64,000 nucleotides of DNA from an uncultured bacterium (GCA_949283655.1 CASDTH010000016.1:1-64000), one strand, 5' to 3'. Numbered from the stretch's first letter, positions 9,467 to 22,502 are shown. Notes: generated by a model from the sequence alone, not told the origin. Made by a program: numbers and translations.

Positions 9467-9498
9467 GGCCGCAGGGAGCTGATCGGCGCCCTGCGGCC
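9467..9498 (+). terminator. Hairpin after the metallophosphoesterase
   Basis: GGCCGCAGGG and CCCTGCGGCC form a perfect 10-bp stem 17 nt after the stop codon. No U-run follows, so it may end transcription inefficiently or only stabilise the mRNA. Confidence 0.55.
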
Positions 9499-9550
9499 AT
9501 AATGCAAATCAATTTGTCAAAAAGCTGGAAACGAAACAAAAACTTTACAG

Positions 9551-9579
9551 TCATAATTGCGGGATATTCTCCGATACTA
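9551..9579 (+). promoter_or_regulatory. Sigma-G-like promoter of the spore protein gene
   Basis: TCATAA (9551-9556), 16 bp, GATACTA (9573-9579) resembles the forespore sigma-G pattern (GNATA, then CATNNTA) and lies about 50 bp upstream of the SASP start, which is where such a promoter is expected. Confidence 0.5.
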
Positions 9580-9628
9580 GGAAGGCAAACGCGAAAAGTA
9601 ATTTTTGAAGTAAGGAGTGTATCACGTA

Positions 9629-9826
9629 ATGGCTAGAAGCGGTAATTCCAGCATCGTCCCGGAGGCGCGCGAGGCGCTCAACCGTTTTAAGATGGAAGCT
9701 GCAAACGAGGTTGGCGTAAACCTCAAGCAGGGCTACAATGGCGATCTGACCTCCCGTGAGGCTGGCTCTGTCGGCGGACAGATGGTCAAGAAGATGATCC
9801 AGTCTTATGAAAACGGCATGAAATAA
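9629..9826 (+). CDS. Alpha/beta-type small acid-soluble spore protein
   Basis: 65 residues from the ATG at 9629, preceded by AAGGAG; an in-frame earlier start at 9617 overlaps that site. These proteins coat DNA in the dormant spore, push it towards the A form and protect it from UV; the GPR protease degrades them at germination. The family core is clear: a helix with FKMEAANEVGV, containing the GPR-type cleavage site within MEAANEVG, then a Gly-rich turn and the second DNA-binding helix ending VGGQMVKKMI. Its presence shows the organism can form endospores. Monocistronic, with its own sigma-G-like promoter and a strong terminator. Confidence 0.95.
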   Translation: MARSGNSSIVPEAREALNRFKMEAANEVGVNLKQGYNGDLTSREAGSVGGQMVKKMIQSYENGMK

Positions 9827-9845
9827 CCACTGCCTGAATGGCAAA

Positions 9846-9872
9846 GAAGCCGGCGCTTTTGGCGCCGGCTTC
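9846..9872 (+). terminator. Rho-independent terminator of the SASP gene
   Basis: GAAGCCGGCGC and GCGCCGGCTTC form an 11-bp perfect stem 20 nt after the stop, followed by TTCTCAT. Confidence 0.8.
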
Positions 9873-9912
9873 TTCTCATACGGCTTCTTACTGCGCACCT
9901 TGAAAAAACAAA

Positions 9913-9938
9913 GTGGCGCGCCCGGATGGACGCGCCAC
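9913..9938 (-). terminator. Rho-independent terminator for the CNNM/CorC gene
   Basis: GTGGCGCG and CGCGCCAC pair around a 10-nt loop; on the minus strand the stem is followed by TTTGTTTTTT. It is about 135 nt beyond the stop of the minus-strand gene. Confidence 0.75.
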
Positions 9939-9983
9939 AACAAAGTAGGGATAAAAAGCCTGCGCCGTACATGTAGCAACCGT

Positions 9984-10005
9984 GCGCCGTTTTACAAAAC
10001 GGCGC
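9984..10005. repeat. Perfect 22-bp inverted repeat
   Basis: GCGCCGTTTT and AAAACGGCGC are separated by AC. It lies between the SASP and CNNM/CorC terminators; it could be a further hairpin in the CorC 3' untranslated region. Confidence 0.6.
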
Positions 10006-10073
10006 CTTAGCTGTTACCGCCTGCCGTGCAGGCAAATAGATTTTTTCAGTTTGCGAAGCGGAAACGAGGGGAA

Positions 10074-11501
10074 TCAACGCTTCGCTTCCTCATCCTCCTC
10101 CGGCGCATGGTCGTGCGTGTGGCGGTGCTTTTTTTCGCCCTGCTCCTGCTGCGCATCCTGCGGCTCCTCACGGGGCAAAATTTCTACCCGCACCTTGCCG
10201 ATGCGGCGCTCTTCCACGCTTAACACGGTAAACCGAAGGTTTTCAAATTCCACCACGTTCATCTCGCCGTCGCTTGGCAAAAAGCCCAGTTGGCTGATAA
10301 GGAACCCGCCGAGCGTATCATAATCCCCCTCGGGGAGCTCGGCGCCGACGAGTTCATCTACCTCGTCCAGATCCGTAATGCCGTCGATGGTGAAGGTGGT
10401 GTCGTTAATTTTAGAGATTTCCTCATCCTCGTTATCGTATTCATCCTGGATATTGCCGACAATGCTTTCCAGCACGTCCTCCAGGGTGACAAGGCCTGCG
10501 GTGCCGCCGTATTCATCCACCACGATAGCCATCTGCACGTGGCTCTCGCTCATCTCTTTAAAAAGCTCGTCACAGTGCTTTGTTTCCGGTACATAGTAGG
10601 CCTTGCGCATGATATCGCGTAGCGTTTTATCGCCGGGCAGGTCACGGCCTACATATGGAAGCAGATCCTTCACATAGGCGATGCCGATGATGTTATCCGG
10701 ATCGTCATCGTAGACCGGGATGCGGGAATAGCCCTCTTCCATCGAAATTTTGACCACTTCGCTGAGCGGATCGTCCGCCTCCACGGCGAACATATCCGTG
10801 CGGTGCGTCATGATCTCGCTGACATCCATGTCGTCAAACTCGAAGATGTTGTTGATCATTTCCTTCTGGGTGTTTTCGATAACACCCTTTTCTTCGCCCA
10901 CATCGACCATCATGCGGATTTCTTCCGCCGTGACATCCTCCTCATCCGCATTCGGGTCGAAGCCGAACAGGCGCACCACCACATTCGTGGAAAAGGAGAG
11001 CAACTTGACTGCAGGCTTGGTGAGCTTCGCCACGAAGAGCAGCGGCCCCACTGCCAGGAAGGAGACCTTCTCTGGTTTTTGCATCGCGATTTTTTTGGGC
11101 ACGAGCTCGCCTAGCACCAGGGAGAAATAGGACATCACAAGCGTGATGACGATCATGGCGAAGCTGCTGATCACACTGTAGGGAATCACAGCGACCACCT
11201 TTGGCTGCGCGATCAGAGCGGCCAGCTTATCCGCAAACGTCTGGGACGCAGATGCGGAGGTCAAAAAGCCGGCGAGCGTTACGCCAATCTGGATGGTGGA
11301 GAGGAAGTTGCTGGAGTTTGCTGTCAGGCGCAGAATCTGCCTGGCCTTTTTGTGGCCCTCCTCCGCCATCTTTTGAATCTTATTGTCGTTCAGCGAGATA
11401 ACGGCGATCTCCGACATGGCGAAAAAGGCGTTGACGAGAATGAGTACAAGCAGCAGCAAAAGCTGCAAAATGATGTTTCCGGCAGGGTCCGGGTCATCCA
11501 T
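10074..11501 (-). CDS. CNNM/CorC (HlyC) family transporter with tandem CBS domains
   Basis: 475 residues, AAAGGAG about 10 nt before the ATG. Domains in order: a DUF21/CNNM membrane domain with four hydrophobic segments (about 8-190) including the conserved SEIAVISLN and GELVPKKIA stretches, a pair of CBS domains (about 205-330) containing MTHRTDM and the EEGYSRIPVYD motif, the VDEYGGTAGLVTLEDVLE segment, and a C-terminal CorC_HlyC domain. The family exports or regulates Mg2+ or Co2+; older haemolysin names rest on weak evidence. The extreme C-terminus carries a His-rich tail (KKHRHTHDH) followed by acidic residues, an unusual feature that could bind metal. Confidence 0.92.
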   Translation of the reverse strand: MDDPDPAGNIILQLLLLLVLILVNAFFAMSEIAVISLNDNKIQKMAEEGHKKARQILRLTANSSNFLSTIQIGVTLAGFLTSASASQTFADKLAALIAQPKVVAVIPYSVISSFAMIVITLVMSYFSLVLGELVPKKIAMQKPEKVSFLAVGPLLFVAKLTKPAVKLLSFSTNVVVRLFGFDPNADEEDVTAEEIRMMVDVGEEKGVIENTQKEMINNIFEFDDMDVSEIMTHRTDMFAVEADDPLSEVVKISMEEGYSRIPVYDDDPDNIIGIAYVKDLLPYVGRDLPGDKTLRDIMRKAYYVPETKHCDELFKEMSESHVQMAIVVDEYGGTAGLVTLEDVLESIVGNIQDEYDNEDEEISKINDTTFTIDGITDLDEVDELVGAELPEGDYDTLGGFLISQLGFLPSDGEMNVVEFENLRFTVLSVEERRIGKVRVEILPREEPQDAQQEQGEKKHRHTHDHAPEEDEEAKR

Positions 11502-11964
11502 ATGGGACTGGCTCCTTTCTTAAAACGTTTGCTTTGCGGGATTATGTAAAAAAAGGCGGGCCTTTCCTCACATGACAAAGCAATTCTGCAATATTATATC
11601 CATTTCACACAGGCGTGTCAAACGCAGTGGGATGGCCTGCGCCACTCTGCCGAAGCGTGCGGCGCGGCGGTAGGGATGCCGTTTGTAAATGGCTTACAAT
11701 GGGGCCTGAATACGGCCAAAACGGCGATTTTCCGGCGGTTTCAAAAAATTCACAAATTGTAAAATTTCCGCGCGCCGTTTTTTGCATACTTTTACCCTGC
11801 ATTTTTGGTTTACACAAGGGGACAAACGTGTTAATATATCTGATGGTGCTTTTTATCTTTAATCTGATTTTGTCCCCAAAGGCCGGAAGGCAATTTCTTC
11901 CCCCTGACACCGCTGGGGGAGAGGCTGCGCTTTCTGCCTGAATCAAAAGGAGGAACTATCGAGT
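11502..11964. other. 463-bp divergent intergenic region (CNNM/CorC and nifJ)
   Basis: Contains the promoter-like pair for nifJ at 11809-11837 and an untranslated leader of about 120 nt. An open frame on the plus strand (11615-11941) lacks a ribosome-binding site and is not taken as a gene. Confidence 0.5.
11809..11837 (+). promoter_or_regulatory. Possible sigma-A promoter of nifJ
   Basis: TTTACA (11809-11814), 17 bp, TAATAT (11832-11837), about 128 bp upstream of the start codon. Confidence 0.45.
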
Positions 11965-15531
<3,567 letters not shown>

Positions 15532-15561
15532 TTGCGCCGAGCCGCTCCGATTATACAGAGA

Positions 15562-15603
15562 AAACGCCCGAGGGTCCGCGCGTTGCGTGGCTCCCGGGCG
15601 TTT
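15562..15603 (+). terminator. Rho-independent terminator of nifJ
   Basis: AAACGCCC-G-A-GGG pairs with CCCGGGCGTTT 30 nt after the stop; TTTCGTTT follows. Confidence 0.8.
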
Positions 15604-15973
15604 CGTTTATTGGGACAAGTCAGTTGATGCAAAAAATATTTCTTGATGCTACGAGAGAATGAGCTTTTGTATGGCGAATTCAGCCACTAAATATCACATA
15701 AAACTTTCTGACCGCAGCACAAATAAAAAATTAATTGAAATTTCTCGCTCAGGACGCAGCGCCATCCTTTGCCCTTGCCGGAAGAGGATGCAAAAAGACG
15801 CGGAGGAATGGCACTGTGGAGGGAATCTGGATTTTAGATTATGGGAATTGGATGTTGGACGTGAAAGCTGGAAAGTGATTGCCTCAGAGGAAGGGCCTAT
15901 ATGTCATCTCATCTCAACCTTCAATTTCTAATCTCTAAACTGGCCTTCGCAAATTTTACATGAGATCCGCGCC

Positions 15974-16002
15974 TTGATTGTTCCACTTCGCTATTGTATA
16001 AT
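15974..16002 (+). promoter_or_regulatory. Sigma-A promoter of lon
   Basis: TTGATT (15974-15979), exactly 17 bp, TATAAT (15997-16002), 134 bp upstream of the lon start. Confidence 0.7.
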
Positions 16003-16135
16003 GTATGAGGGGTTATATACAATTTCACTTTTCCCCCACACGTTTTACAGGAAACGGCCGCTTTCGCTCTGCCGTGCAGGCAAATCTGGGCAGGCGGGTG
16101 GGTCTGCCGTTTTCACGCACAAGGAGGTCATAAGC

Positions 16136-18571
16136 ATGAAACGTGAATTACAAATCGCTACGCTGCCCGTCGTTGCGCTGCGTGGGCTTGTCATATTTCC
16201 TAAAATGATGCTTCATTTTGATATCGGCCGCAAAAAAAGCGCGGCCGCGCTCAATGCCGCCATGGAGGGCAACCGGGAGATTTTTCTGGTAGCGCAAAAG
16301 GAGCTTCAGGTGGATGACCCGAAGCAGACGGATTTATATTCCTGCGGCGTTGTCGCCTCTGTGCGGCAGGTGCTGCGCCTGCCGGGGACGGACAATATCC
16401 GCATCGTCGTCGAGGGGCGCTACCGCGCAGGCCTGGTCGAAATGGTTCAGGAGGAGCCGTATCTCAGCGGCGTTGTGATGGAGAAGCGCACCATCCGCGC
16501 CCGCGCGGCGGATGATCTTTACCAGACCGCTCTCATCCGCCATATCAAGGATTTGTTTGGCGACTATGCCGAGGTCGCCTCCAAAGCGTCGCCCGACATG
16601 GTGCTTGCCATCCTTTCCAATGACGATCCGGGCGACCTTGCAGATTTTATCGCGGGCAATATCATGCTGGATTACAAGGAGAAGCAGCGCATCTTAAGCG
16701 AGCTTAACCCGATTAAGCGGCTGGAATCGCTCTCTGTTATCCTCACGCGGGAAACGGAGCTGCTCAGCGTGGAGGAGCAGATTCAGCAGCGCGTACAGGA
16801 GCAGATGGATAAAAACCAGCGGGAATATTTTTTGCGTGAGCAGCTCAAAGTCATTTCAGAGGAGCTGGGCGACGCCGATAATCCGCAGAATGAGGCAGAG
16901 GCCTACCGGGAGCGGATTCTTGCCGCCTGCATGCCGCAGGAGGCGGAGGAAAAGCTGCTGGAAGCCTGCGGCCGCCTGTTCAAGATGGGCCCAGGCTCTC
17001 AGGAGGCCACCGTCCTGCGCAACTATCTGGACACTGTGCTTGCCCTTCCCTGGCACAAATACACAAAGGATCATCTGGATCTCGAGGCGGCCCGCCGCCA
17101 GCTTGACCGCGACCACTACGGGCTCGATAAGGTTAAGCAGCGCATGATTGAGATGCTCGCTGTGCGTAAGCTCTCGCCTGATATCAGGGGGCAGATCATC
17201 TGCCTGGTCGGCCCGCCCGGCGTGGGCAAAACCTCGATTGCCCGTTCAGTTGCCAAAGCGATGGGCCGCAATTACGCCCGTATCTCACTGGGTGGCGTGC
17301 ATGATGAGGCGGAGATTCGCGGCCACCGCAAGACCTACATAGGCGCGATGCCGGGGCGTATCATGGACGCCATGCGGCAGGCGGGTAGCGCAAACCCGTT
17401 GATCCTGCTGGATGAAATCGACAAGGTCGGTGCGGATTACCGCGGCGATCCGGCGGCGGCGCTGCTGGAGGCGCTTGACGGCGAGCAGAATTTCGCCTTC
17501 CGCGATCATTATATTGAGATTCCCTTCGACCTGAGCAAGGTCTTATTTATCACAACCGCAAACGATGCAAGCACGATTCCTGCCCCTCTGCTCGATCGCA
17601 TGGAGCTTATCGAGCTTGCAAGCTACACACATGAAGAAAAATTCTATATTGCTAAAAACCACTTGGTTCCCAAGCAGGCAAAGCGCCATGGCCTCAACGG
17701 CCGGAGCCTTCGTATCCAAGATAGCGCCATTCACGCGCTCATCGACGGTTACACCCGCGAGGCCGGCGTGCGCAAGCTGGAGCGCGCCATCGCCTCTCTA
17801 TGCCGCGGCGCAGCGGTACAAATTGCGGATGGAGAGAAAAAGCGTGTCACCATTGCGGCGGATGATTTGGAGCGATTCCTGGGCCCCAAGAAGTTTAAGC
17901 CGGAGGTAATCCGCTCACACGATGAGGTTGGCGTGGTGACAGGGCTCGCCTGGACTTCCGTCGGTGGGGAGACCATGCCCGTCGAGGTTGCCGTGATGGA
18001 TGGAACAGGCAAGCTGGAGCTCACCGGCTCGCTTGGGGACGTGATGAAGGAGTCCGCCCACGCGGCGGTCAGCTTCATCCGCAGCCATGCAGATACGCTG
18101 CATGTGGATAAAAATTTCTATAAAGAAAAGGATATTCATATCCATGTGCCAGAGGGTGCGGTCCCGAAGGACGGCCCCTCCGCTGGTGTGACACTGGCGA
18201 CTGCCCTCGTTTCGGCGCTGACGAACATGCCGGTGCGCCGTGACCTCGCCATGACGGGGGAAATCACGTTGCGCGGGCGTGTGCTTCCCATTGGCGGCCT
18301 GAAGGAAAAATCCATGGCCGCTTACCGCACCGGTGTGAAAACAGTGGTCATTCCGGCAGATAACGTGCCGGATCTTGCGGAGATTGACCCCGCCGTGAAG
18401 GCCGGCGTGGAGTTTGTGCCGGCGAGCGAGCTCTCCACTGTTTTCCGCACCGCCCTGCTGCCGCAAAGCGGTCGGACGGACACTCCAACAGAGCAGGCGG
18501 AGAAGACTGGGCCCGCCGCTGATGCCATGCCGCACATCAAGCCGCGGCAGCAGCCATCCGTCGCCCAATAA
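16136..18571 (+). CDS. lon: ATP-dependent endopeptidase La (Lon)
   Basis: 811 residues from the ATG at 16136, which has AAGGAGG 9 nt upstream; an earlier in-frame start at 15974 falls on the promoter. Lon unfolds and degrades damaged and regulatory proteins. Order of domains: N-terminal substrate-binding LON domain (about 1-200) and coiled coil, AAA+ module with Walker A GPPGVGKT (about 359-366) and Walker B LILLDEID (about 421-428), and the protease domain with catalytic Ser in KDGPSAGV (about 681) and Lys in GGLKEKSM (about 722). Followed after 32 nt by engB, the conserved Firmicutes order. Confidence 0.98.
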   Translation: MKRELQIATLPVVALRGLVIFPKMMLHFDIGRKKSAAALNAAMEGNREIFLVAQKELQVDDPKQTDLYSCGVVASVRQVLRLPGTDNIRIVVEGRYRAGLVEMVQEEPYLSGVVMEKRTIRARAADDLYQTALIRHIKDLFGDYAEVASKASPDMVLAILSNDDPGDLADFIAGNIMLDYKEKQRILSELNPIKRLESLSVILTRETELLSVEEQIQQRVQEQMDKNQREYFLREQLKVISEELGDADNPQNEAEAYRERILAACMPQEAEEKLLEACGRLFKMGPGSQEATVLRNYLDTVLALPWHKYTKDHLDLEAARRQLDRDHYGLDKVKQRMIEMLAVRKLSPDIRGQIICLVGPPGVGKTSIARSVAKAMGRNYARISLGGVHDEAEIRGHRKTYIGAMPGRIMDAMRQAGSANPLILLDEIDKVGADYRGDPAAALLEALDGEQNFAFRDHYIEIPFDLSKVLFITTANDASTIPAPLLDRMELIELASYTHEEKFYIAKNHLVPKQAKRHGLNGRSLRIQDSAIHALIDGYTREAGVRKLERAIASLCRGAAVQIADGEKKRVTIAADDLERFLGPKKFKPEVIRSHDEVGVVTGLAWTSVGGETMPVEVAVMDGTGKLELTGSLGDVMKESAHAAVSFIRSHADTLHVDKNFYKEKDIHIHVPEGAVPKDGPSAGVTLATALVSALTNMPVRRDLAMTGEITLRGRVLPIGGLKEKSMAAYRTGVKTVVIPADNVPDLAEIDPAVKAGVEFVPASELSTVFRTALLPQSGRTDTPTEQAEKTGPAADAMPHIKPRQQPSVAQ

Positions 18572-18603
18572 AATCCAAGAGTGAACACAAGAGGAGGGGT
18601 TCT

Positions 18604-19194
18604 ATGCGCTTCGACAACGCCCGCTTTGAGACGGCCTGCGGCACCTTCGCACAGCTTCCGGCCAGCACGCTGCCGGAGGTTGCTTTCTCCGGGCGCTCAA
18701 ACGTCGGCAAATCCTCCCTGCTGAATAAGCTACTCAACCGTAAGAGCCTGGCACGTGTCAGTGCAAAGCCTGGCAAAACGGTCACCATCAATTTTTATGC
18801 CCTTGATGGCGTGCGGTTAGCCGACCTGCCAGGTTACGGCTATGCAAAGGTGGCGCAGTCGGAGAAAAAACGCTGGGCGGAGATGATGGAGGGTTATTTC
18901 GGCTCAAATCGGGAACTCCGTTTGGTCGTGCAGTTGATCGATATGCGTCATCCGCCAAGTGCGGACGATCTTTCCATGCTCGATTATCTGACCCAGATGC
19001 ACGATCCCTTCGTCATCGCATTGACAAAAGCGGACAAGCTCAACAAAACCGGGCGCGCCGCGCGCGTAAAGGCGCTGGAAGAAGAGCTTGCCGCCTATCC
19101 GGGGATTTTAAGAATTCCATTTTCCGCTGTGACCGGCGAGGGTGTAGAGGCTCTGCGCAGTGCGATTGCCGCCGCTGTGGAGCAAAACGGGTAA
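18604..19194 (+). CDS. engB: Ribosome biogenesis GTPase EngB/YsxC (YihA family)
   Basis: 196 residues, AGGAGG before the ATG. A TrmE/Era-type small GTPase needed for late 50S subunit assembly. G1 GRSNVGKSS (about 29-37), switch I with the conserved PGKT segment, G3 DLPGYGYAKV (about 73-82), G4 TKADKL (about 140-145) and a G5 SAVTGEG near the C-terminus. It follows lon directly, so it probably shares its transcript. Confidence 0.96.
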   Translation: MRFDNARFETACGTFAQLPASTLPEVAFSGRSNVGKSSLLNKLLNRKSLARVSAKPGKTVTINFYALDGVRLADLPGYGYAKVAQSEKKRWAEMMEGYFGSNRELRLVVQLIDMRHPPSADDLSMLDYLTQMHDPFVIALTKADKLNKTGRAARVKALEEELAAYPGILRIPFSAVTGEGVEALRSAIAAAVEQNG

Positions 19195-19242
19195 AGCTGT
19201 ATACAAGCCAAATCATCAAGTGTGAAGGAGTGTTTTTCGCGT

Positions 19243-20541
19243 ATGTTTGTTTCTGAGTGTTTGGATGTGAATGCGCAGGGCCACCTGACCATTGGCGGGC
19301 TCGATACGGTGGAGCTTGCCAAAGAATTTGGCACGCCGGTTTACATCATGGATGAAAACCAGATTCGTCAGCATTGCCGGGATTTTGTGGAATCCATGAA
19401 TGAAACCTACAACGGCCACGGCCATGTGCTCTATGCGAGCAAGGCGTTCTCCTGCAAGGAGATGTGCCGCATCTGCGCAGAGGAGGGTATGGGGCTCGAT
19501 GTGGTCTCCGGTGGCGAGCTGTATACCGCTCTGCAGGCCGGGTTTCCTGCCAGCCGTATTTATATGCACGGCAACAATAAAACCCGGCAGGAGCTTCAGA
19601 TGGCGCTCGACGCCGGCATTGCCCGCATCATTGTGGACAACCTCACAGAGCTTCACACGCTGAACACCCTGGCGGAGCAGGCAGGCAAAAAGGCAGATAT
19701 CATGTTCCGCATCAAGCCCGGGATCGACGCGCATACGCACAGTTTTATCCGCACCGGGCAGATCGATTCCAAATTCGGCCTTGCACTGGAAACGGGCGAA
19801 GCAATGGCCGGCGTGAAGGAAGCGCTTCAGATGGAGCACGTGAATCTCTGCGGCCTGCACTGCCACATTGGTTCCCAGATTTTTGAGATTGACCCGTTTG
19901 AGCTGGCGGCCAAGGTCATGATCGAATTCATTGCCCAGATCAAAAAGGAGACCGGCTTCACCGTCCGGGAGCTGAATCTTGGCGGTGGATTTGGCATTAA
20001 ATACCGATCGAAGGATCGCCCTGAGGCCTACCGCGCCTATATGGGCCGCGTGGCCAAGGTGGTCAAGGAGCACGCCGCCTTCTGCGGCGTTGAAACGCCC
20101 GATATCCTCATCGAACCGGGCCGTTCGATTGCCGGCACGGCAGGCATCACACTCTACACCGTGGGCGCGGTAAAAAATATCCCGAATGTGCGCACGTATG
20201 TTTCCATCGACGGCGGCATGGACGATAACCCCCGTTACATCCTTTACCAATCAGATTATGAGGTGCTCTGCGCCAATAGAGCGGACAGGCCCAGGGATTG
20301 GACGGTTACAGTCGCCGGCAAATGCTGTGAAAGCGGTGACCTGATTCAGGAGAACGCCGCGATCCAGCCGGTGGAGCCGGGAGATATTCTCGCTGTGCTC
20401 TCCACCGGGGCGTATAACTACGCGATGTCTTCCAACTACAACCGGATTCCCCGCCCGCCCGTCATCATGGTAAAGGACGGTGAAGCCCGTGTGGTAGTCA
20501 AGCGGGAAACCTATGCCGATCTCATTCGCAATGATCTGTAA
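19243..20541 (+). CDS. lysA: Diaminopimelate decarboxylase
   Basis: 432 residues from the ATG at 19243, preceded by GAAGGAG; an in-frame GTG at 19222 overlaps that site and is less likely. It removes CO2 from meso-diaminopimelate to make L-lysine, using pyridoxal phosphate. PLP Lys in YASKAFSC (about 65), HCHIGSQ (about 205-211), Gly-rich phosphate loop GGGFGI (about 246-251), EPGRS (about 291-295) and the active-site Cys in CCESGD from the second subunit (about 360). Alanine-racemase fold plus C-terminal beta-barrel. No lysine riboswitch was seen in the 48 nt between engB and lysA, so it is probably read through from the lon promoter. Confidence 0.96.
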   Translation: MFVSECLDVNAQGHLTIGGLDTVELAKEFGTPVYIMDENQIRQHCRDFVESMNETYNGHGHVLYASKAFSCKEMCRICAEEGMGLDVVSGGELYTALQAGFPASRIYMHGNNKTRQELQMALDAGIARIIVDNLTELHTLNTLAEQAGKKADIMFRIKPGIDAHTHSFIRTGQIDSKFGLALETGEAMAGVKEALQMEHVNLCGLHCHIGSQIFEIDPFELAAKVMIEFIAQIKKETGFTVRELNLGGGFGIKYRSKDRPEAYRAYMGRVAKVVKEHAAFCGVETPDILIEPGRSIAGTAGITLYTVGAVKNIPNVRTYVSIDGGMDDNPRYILYQSDYEVLCANRADRPRDWTVTVAGKCCESGDLIQENAAIQPVEPGDILAVLSTGAYNYAMSSNYNRIPRPPVIMVKDGEARVVVKRETYADLIRNDL

Positions 20542-20557
20542 TATATCACACACAGAA

Positions 20558-20586
20558 GGGGCCGTGCAGTTAACGGCTCCTTTTTT
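20558..20586 (+). terminator. Rho-independent terminator of lysA
   Basis: GGGGCCGT and ACGGCTCC pair around a short loop 17 nt after lysA; TTTTTT follows. Confidence 0.75.
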
Positions 20587-20613
20587 GAGGAGTGTTTTTC
20601 AGGGGATCAGATC

Positions 20614-21894
20614 TCAAGCCTCCTTGCCTGCAGCGCTGGAAAATTGCTCACCCTGGTCAGAACGCAGCGCCATCACCGCCGTTACGAGGAAGGCAAGCAG
20701 CAGGATGGCAAACGTGCGGAACCCGGAGGCCCACACCGTTGGCGAAAAGCCCATCAGCAGCCTAGAGCCTAGGCCCAGCGCCAGGGTAAAAAACGCGCCC
20801 CAAAAGAGCTCGCGGCCCAAAAGCAGCCACAGGCTGTAAAGCACGCACCCGCAAACCAGGAGGAACAGGAAATCCGCCACAGGCGCAGGAGCATAGGATG
20901 CCTTCCCGACGCCATAATTTTGCAGGCCGCCCGCCACAAAGGAGAGGATGGGCGTCATCCGCTCCGGGAGTAGCGAGAGCAAGCCGAACACCAGGGAAAA
21001 TCCAAACGGAAACGCTGCCGCAAGCCTGCCCGCCGCGCCCCGATGGCGCCGGAAAACCGACCACATCAGGAAAAATGCGAACAGCAGGAATGCCGGCCAG
21101 GCCAAGTGCACATACATGGTCAGGCAGTAAAATGTGGAGGAAAAGCCAAGCTCCACCTTCTCCAACACGTTGAGCTGTGAGAATGTGGGGAAATAGCGGG
21201 CCGTTTCCCGCAGCATACGGTTATTCCCGCCAAATATATTGAGGGAATAGGAATAGAGCAGGCCCACCGCCGTCAGCAGCAGCATCAAAATGGGATAAAC
21301 GGGAAAGCGGCGCTGCCCGGCAAGCCACAGGCTCGCCAGCAGGAAAGCGGCCGCCAGCACCACGCCCATCTGCTGCATATTCACCGCATACGCCAGCAAC
21401 GGGAGCAGCAGCGGCAGCCACCCCCAGCAGAAGCGCTCCTGCCTGCACAGCTGCCGGAGGGGCAGCAGGCACAAGCAGCCGCAGGTGATTGGCCAGAGGT
21501 AATTGACAGTGGTTGCAATAAAGCCTGCATCCGCCAGCACCAGCATCGGATACCAGACGGTGCAGCAGATGAGAATATTCTGCCGCAGCTGATGAATCCC
21601 CGAAAGCAGAAGGGACAGAATGACCGCCAGCCCCGTCAGCACAACCGGGTTGAGAAGCCTCCACAGGAGTGGATGCCGGTTAAACACATAGGTCAGCGCA
21701 TCCGTCAATGGCCTGGCGCTGCCGGATAAAAACTCCCGCAGGCCCATCTCTGCCGCTTTCACGGCAAACACCGCATCATCCGACCAGTTCAGCGGCAAAA
21801 AAGATGCACCACAAGCAGGGATAAAAATAGAACTAAAAAAGGTAACGATGCTTTCTGTTTGTTTGCCACCCGAACCCCTCGCTTTTTCAACCAT
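20614..21894 (-). CDS. Polytopic membrane protein, DUF6056-like
   Basis: 426 residues with about ten hydrophobic segments. A luminal or extracellular-type loop early in the protein (SDDAVF followed by GSARPLTDAL) and the segment GFIATTVNYLWP recall the DUF6056 family, polytopic proteins related to GtrII-type glucosyltransferases that are often found with cell-envelope glycan genes. That assignment is from memory of the motif. The ATG at 21894 has no clear ribosome-binding site and overlaps the end of a 72-codon ORF (21887-22102) by a few bases, so either translation is coupled or the N-terminus is frame-disrupted. Confidence 0.65.
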   Translation of the reverse strand: MVEKARGSGGKQTESIVTFFSSIFIPACGASFLPLNWSDDAVFAVKAAEMGLREFLSGSARPLTDALTYVFNRHPLLWRLLNPVVLTGLAVILSLLLSGIHQLRQNILICCTVWYPMLVLADAGFIATTVNYLWPITCGCLCLLPLRQLCRQERFCWGWLPLLLPLLAYAVNMQQMGVVLAAAFLLASLWLAGQRRFPVYPILMLLLTAVGLLYSYSLNIFGGNNRMLRETARYFPTFSQLNVLEKVELGFSSTFYCLTMYVHLAWPAFLLFAFFLMWSVFRRHRGAAGRLAAAFPFGFSLVFGLLSLLPERMTPILSFVAGGLQNYGVGKASYAPAPVADFLFLLVCGCVLYSLWLLLGRELFWGAFFTLALGLGSRLLMGFSPTVWASGFRTFAILLLAFLVTAVMALRSDQGEQFSSAAGKEA

Positions 21895-22102
21895 GTGTAT
21901 CAGACCGTCTTTTGCAAACGAGCCCTCTCAATATGAACCGGCAGCGCCCTGTAGAGCTACTCCGGATAGCCGCTGCAATCTCCAAAATGCAGCCCCGGTG
22001 ATTCCGGCAGCAGTATGCAACCGGCCCGCCGCCTGCATTCGTCACGGCTGCCTCTATCAGCACCACGCCGGCCAGGATCAACGCAATTCGATCACAACTC
22101 AC
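21887..22102 (-). CDS. Small ORF overlapping the start of the DUF6056-like gene
   Basis: 72 codons starting with GTG. It opens with a hydrophobic stretch (RIALILAGVVLIEAAVT), suggesting a membrane helix, followed by a Cys/Arg-rich region without resemblance to anything I know. It lies just downstream of a good minus-strand promoter (22130-22158) and ends within the first codons of the next gene. It might be a leader ORF or a frame-disrupted N-terminus of that gene. Confidence 0.25.
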   Translation of the reverse strand: MSCDRIALILAGVVLIEAAVTNAGGGPVAYCCRNHRGCILEIAAAIRSSSTGRCRFILRGLVCKRRSDTHG

Positions 22103-22129
22103 AGGGAAGCCACGCCATTTTCTGCTTGT

Positions 22130-22158
22130 ATGTTACAATGTTTTGAGAAAAATATCAA
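22130..22158 (-). promoter_or_regulatory. Sigma-A-like promoter for the DUF6056-like gene
   Basis: On the minus strand TTGATA (22158-22153), 17 bp, TAACAT (22135-22130). Confidence 0.5.
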
Positions 22159-22316
22159 TATGATCCCATAATCGTAATAAATTTGTAAGATTCGCTGTCC
22201 TGCCTGGAGGGCTCATCGGGCGTATCCGTTAAATCGTGGACGCAATAGGCGTTATCCCATATGATGCGAAAATCCTCTGCCCCCGTCTCCATTGCGGCCA
22301 TGCGGCGCACCGCAGG
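22155..22316 (-). pseudogene. Remnant of a class I/II aminotransferase gene
   Basis: Reading the minus strand from about 22316, about 35 codons translate to PAVRRMAAMETGAEDFRIIW followed by DNAYCVHDLTDTPDE. This matches the cofactor-proximal block of the PF12897-type PLP aminotransferases (VVRRFAAL...DFRIxWDNAYCVHDL), where the Asp of WDNAYC contacts the pyridine ring. After PDE the sequence no longer resembles the family and a stop follows at 22155. Upstream of PAVRR the match also ends. The rest of the gene is absent, so this is a deletion relic. Confidence 0.6.
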
Positions 22317-22502
22317 AAATTCCCGATTTTACGCGCGGAAAGTACCGTGCGCGTACGGACTCCGCGCAGGGAAAATATGCACTCCCGTCCGGCGCTGTAC
22401 AGGCGGCGGATTGACCGGCAGTAACCCAATCGGGGCTGGAACCCCGCGAGGGAAAACCATAAAGCAACGATTGAATTTTAAATAAAGATAAGGAGAATAA
22501 CG

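Larger units (their letters stand above)
15532..16135. other. 604-bp intergenic region between nifJ and lon
   Basis: Contains the nifJ terminator (15562-15603), an AT-rich stretch with a 90-codon open frame (15659-15931) that has no ribosome-binding site and no recognisable product, the lon promoter (15974-16002) and a lon leader of about 130 nt. No CIRCE or CtsR-type heat-shock operator was recognised. Confidence 0.5.
21895..22502. other. 608-bp region with promoter, small ORF and gene relic
   Basis: Between the DUF6056-like gene and the fucosidase. It holds the small ORF and promoter on the minus strand, an aminotransferase remnant (22155-22316), and about 170 bp of GC-rich leader before the fucosidase with a CGGGG/CCCCG hairpin near 22427-22442. 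No riboswitch class was recognised in that leader. Confidence 0.5.

Noticed and set aside
15659..15931. 90-codon open frame between nifJ and lon
   Set aside because: No ribosome-binding site, no recognisable product, unlike codon use; placed after a terminator and before the lon promoter.
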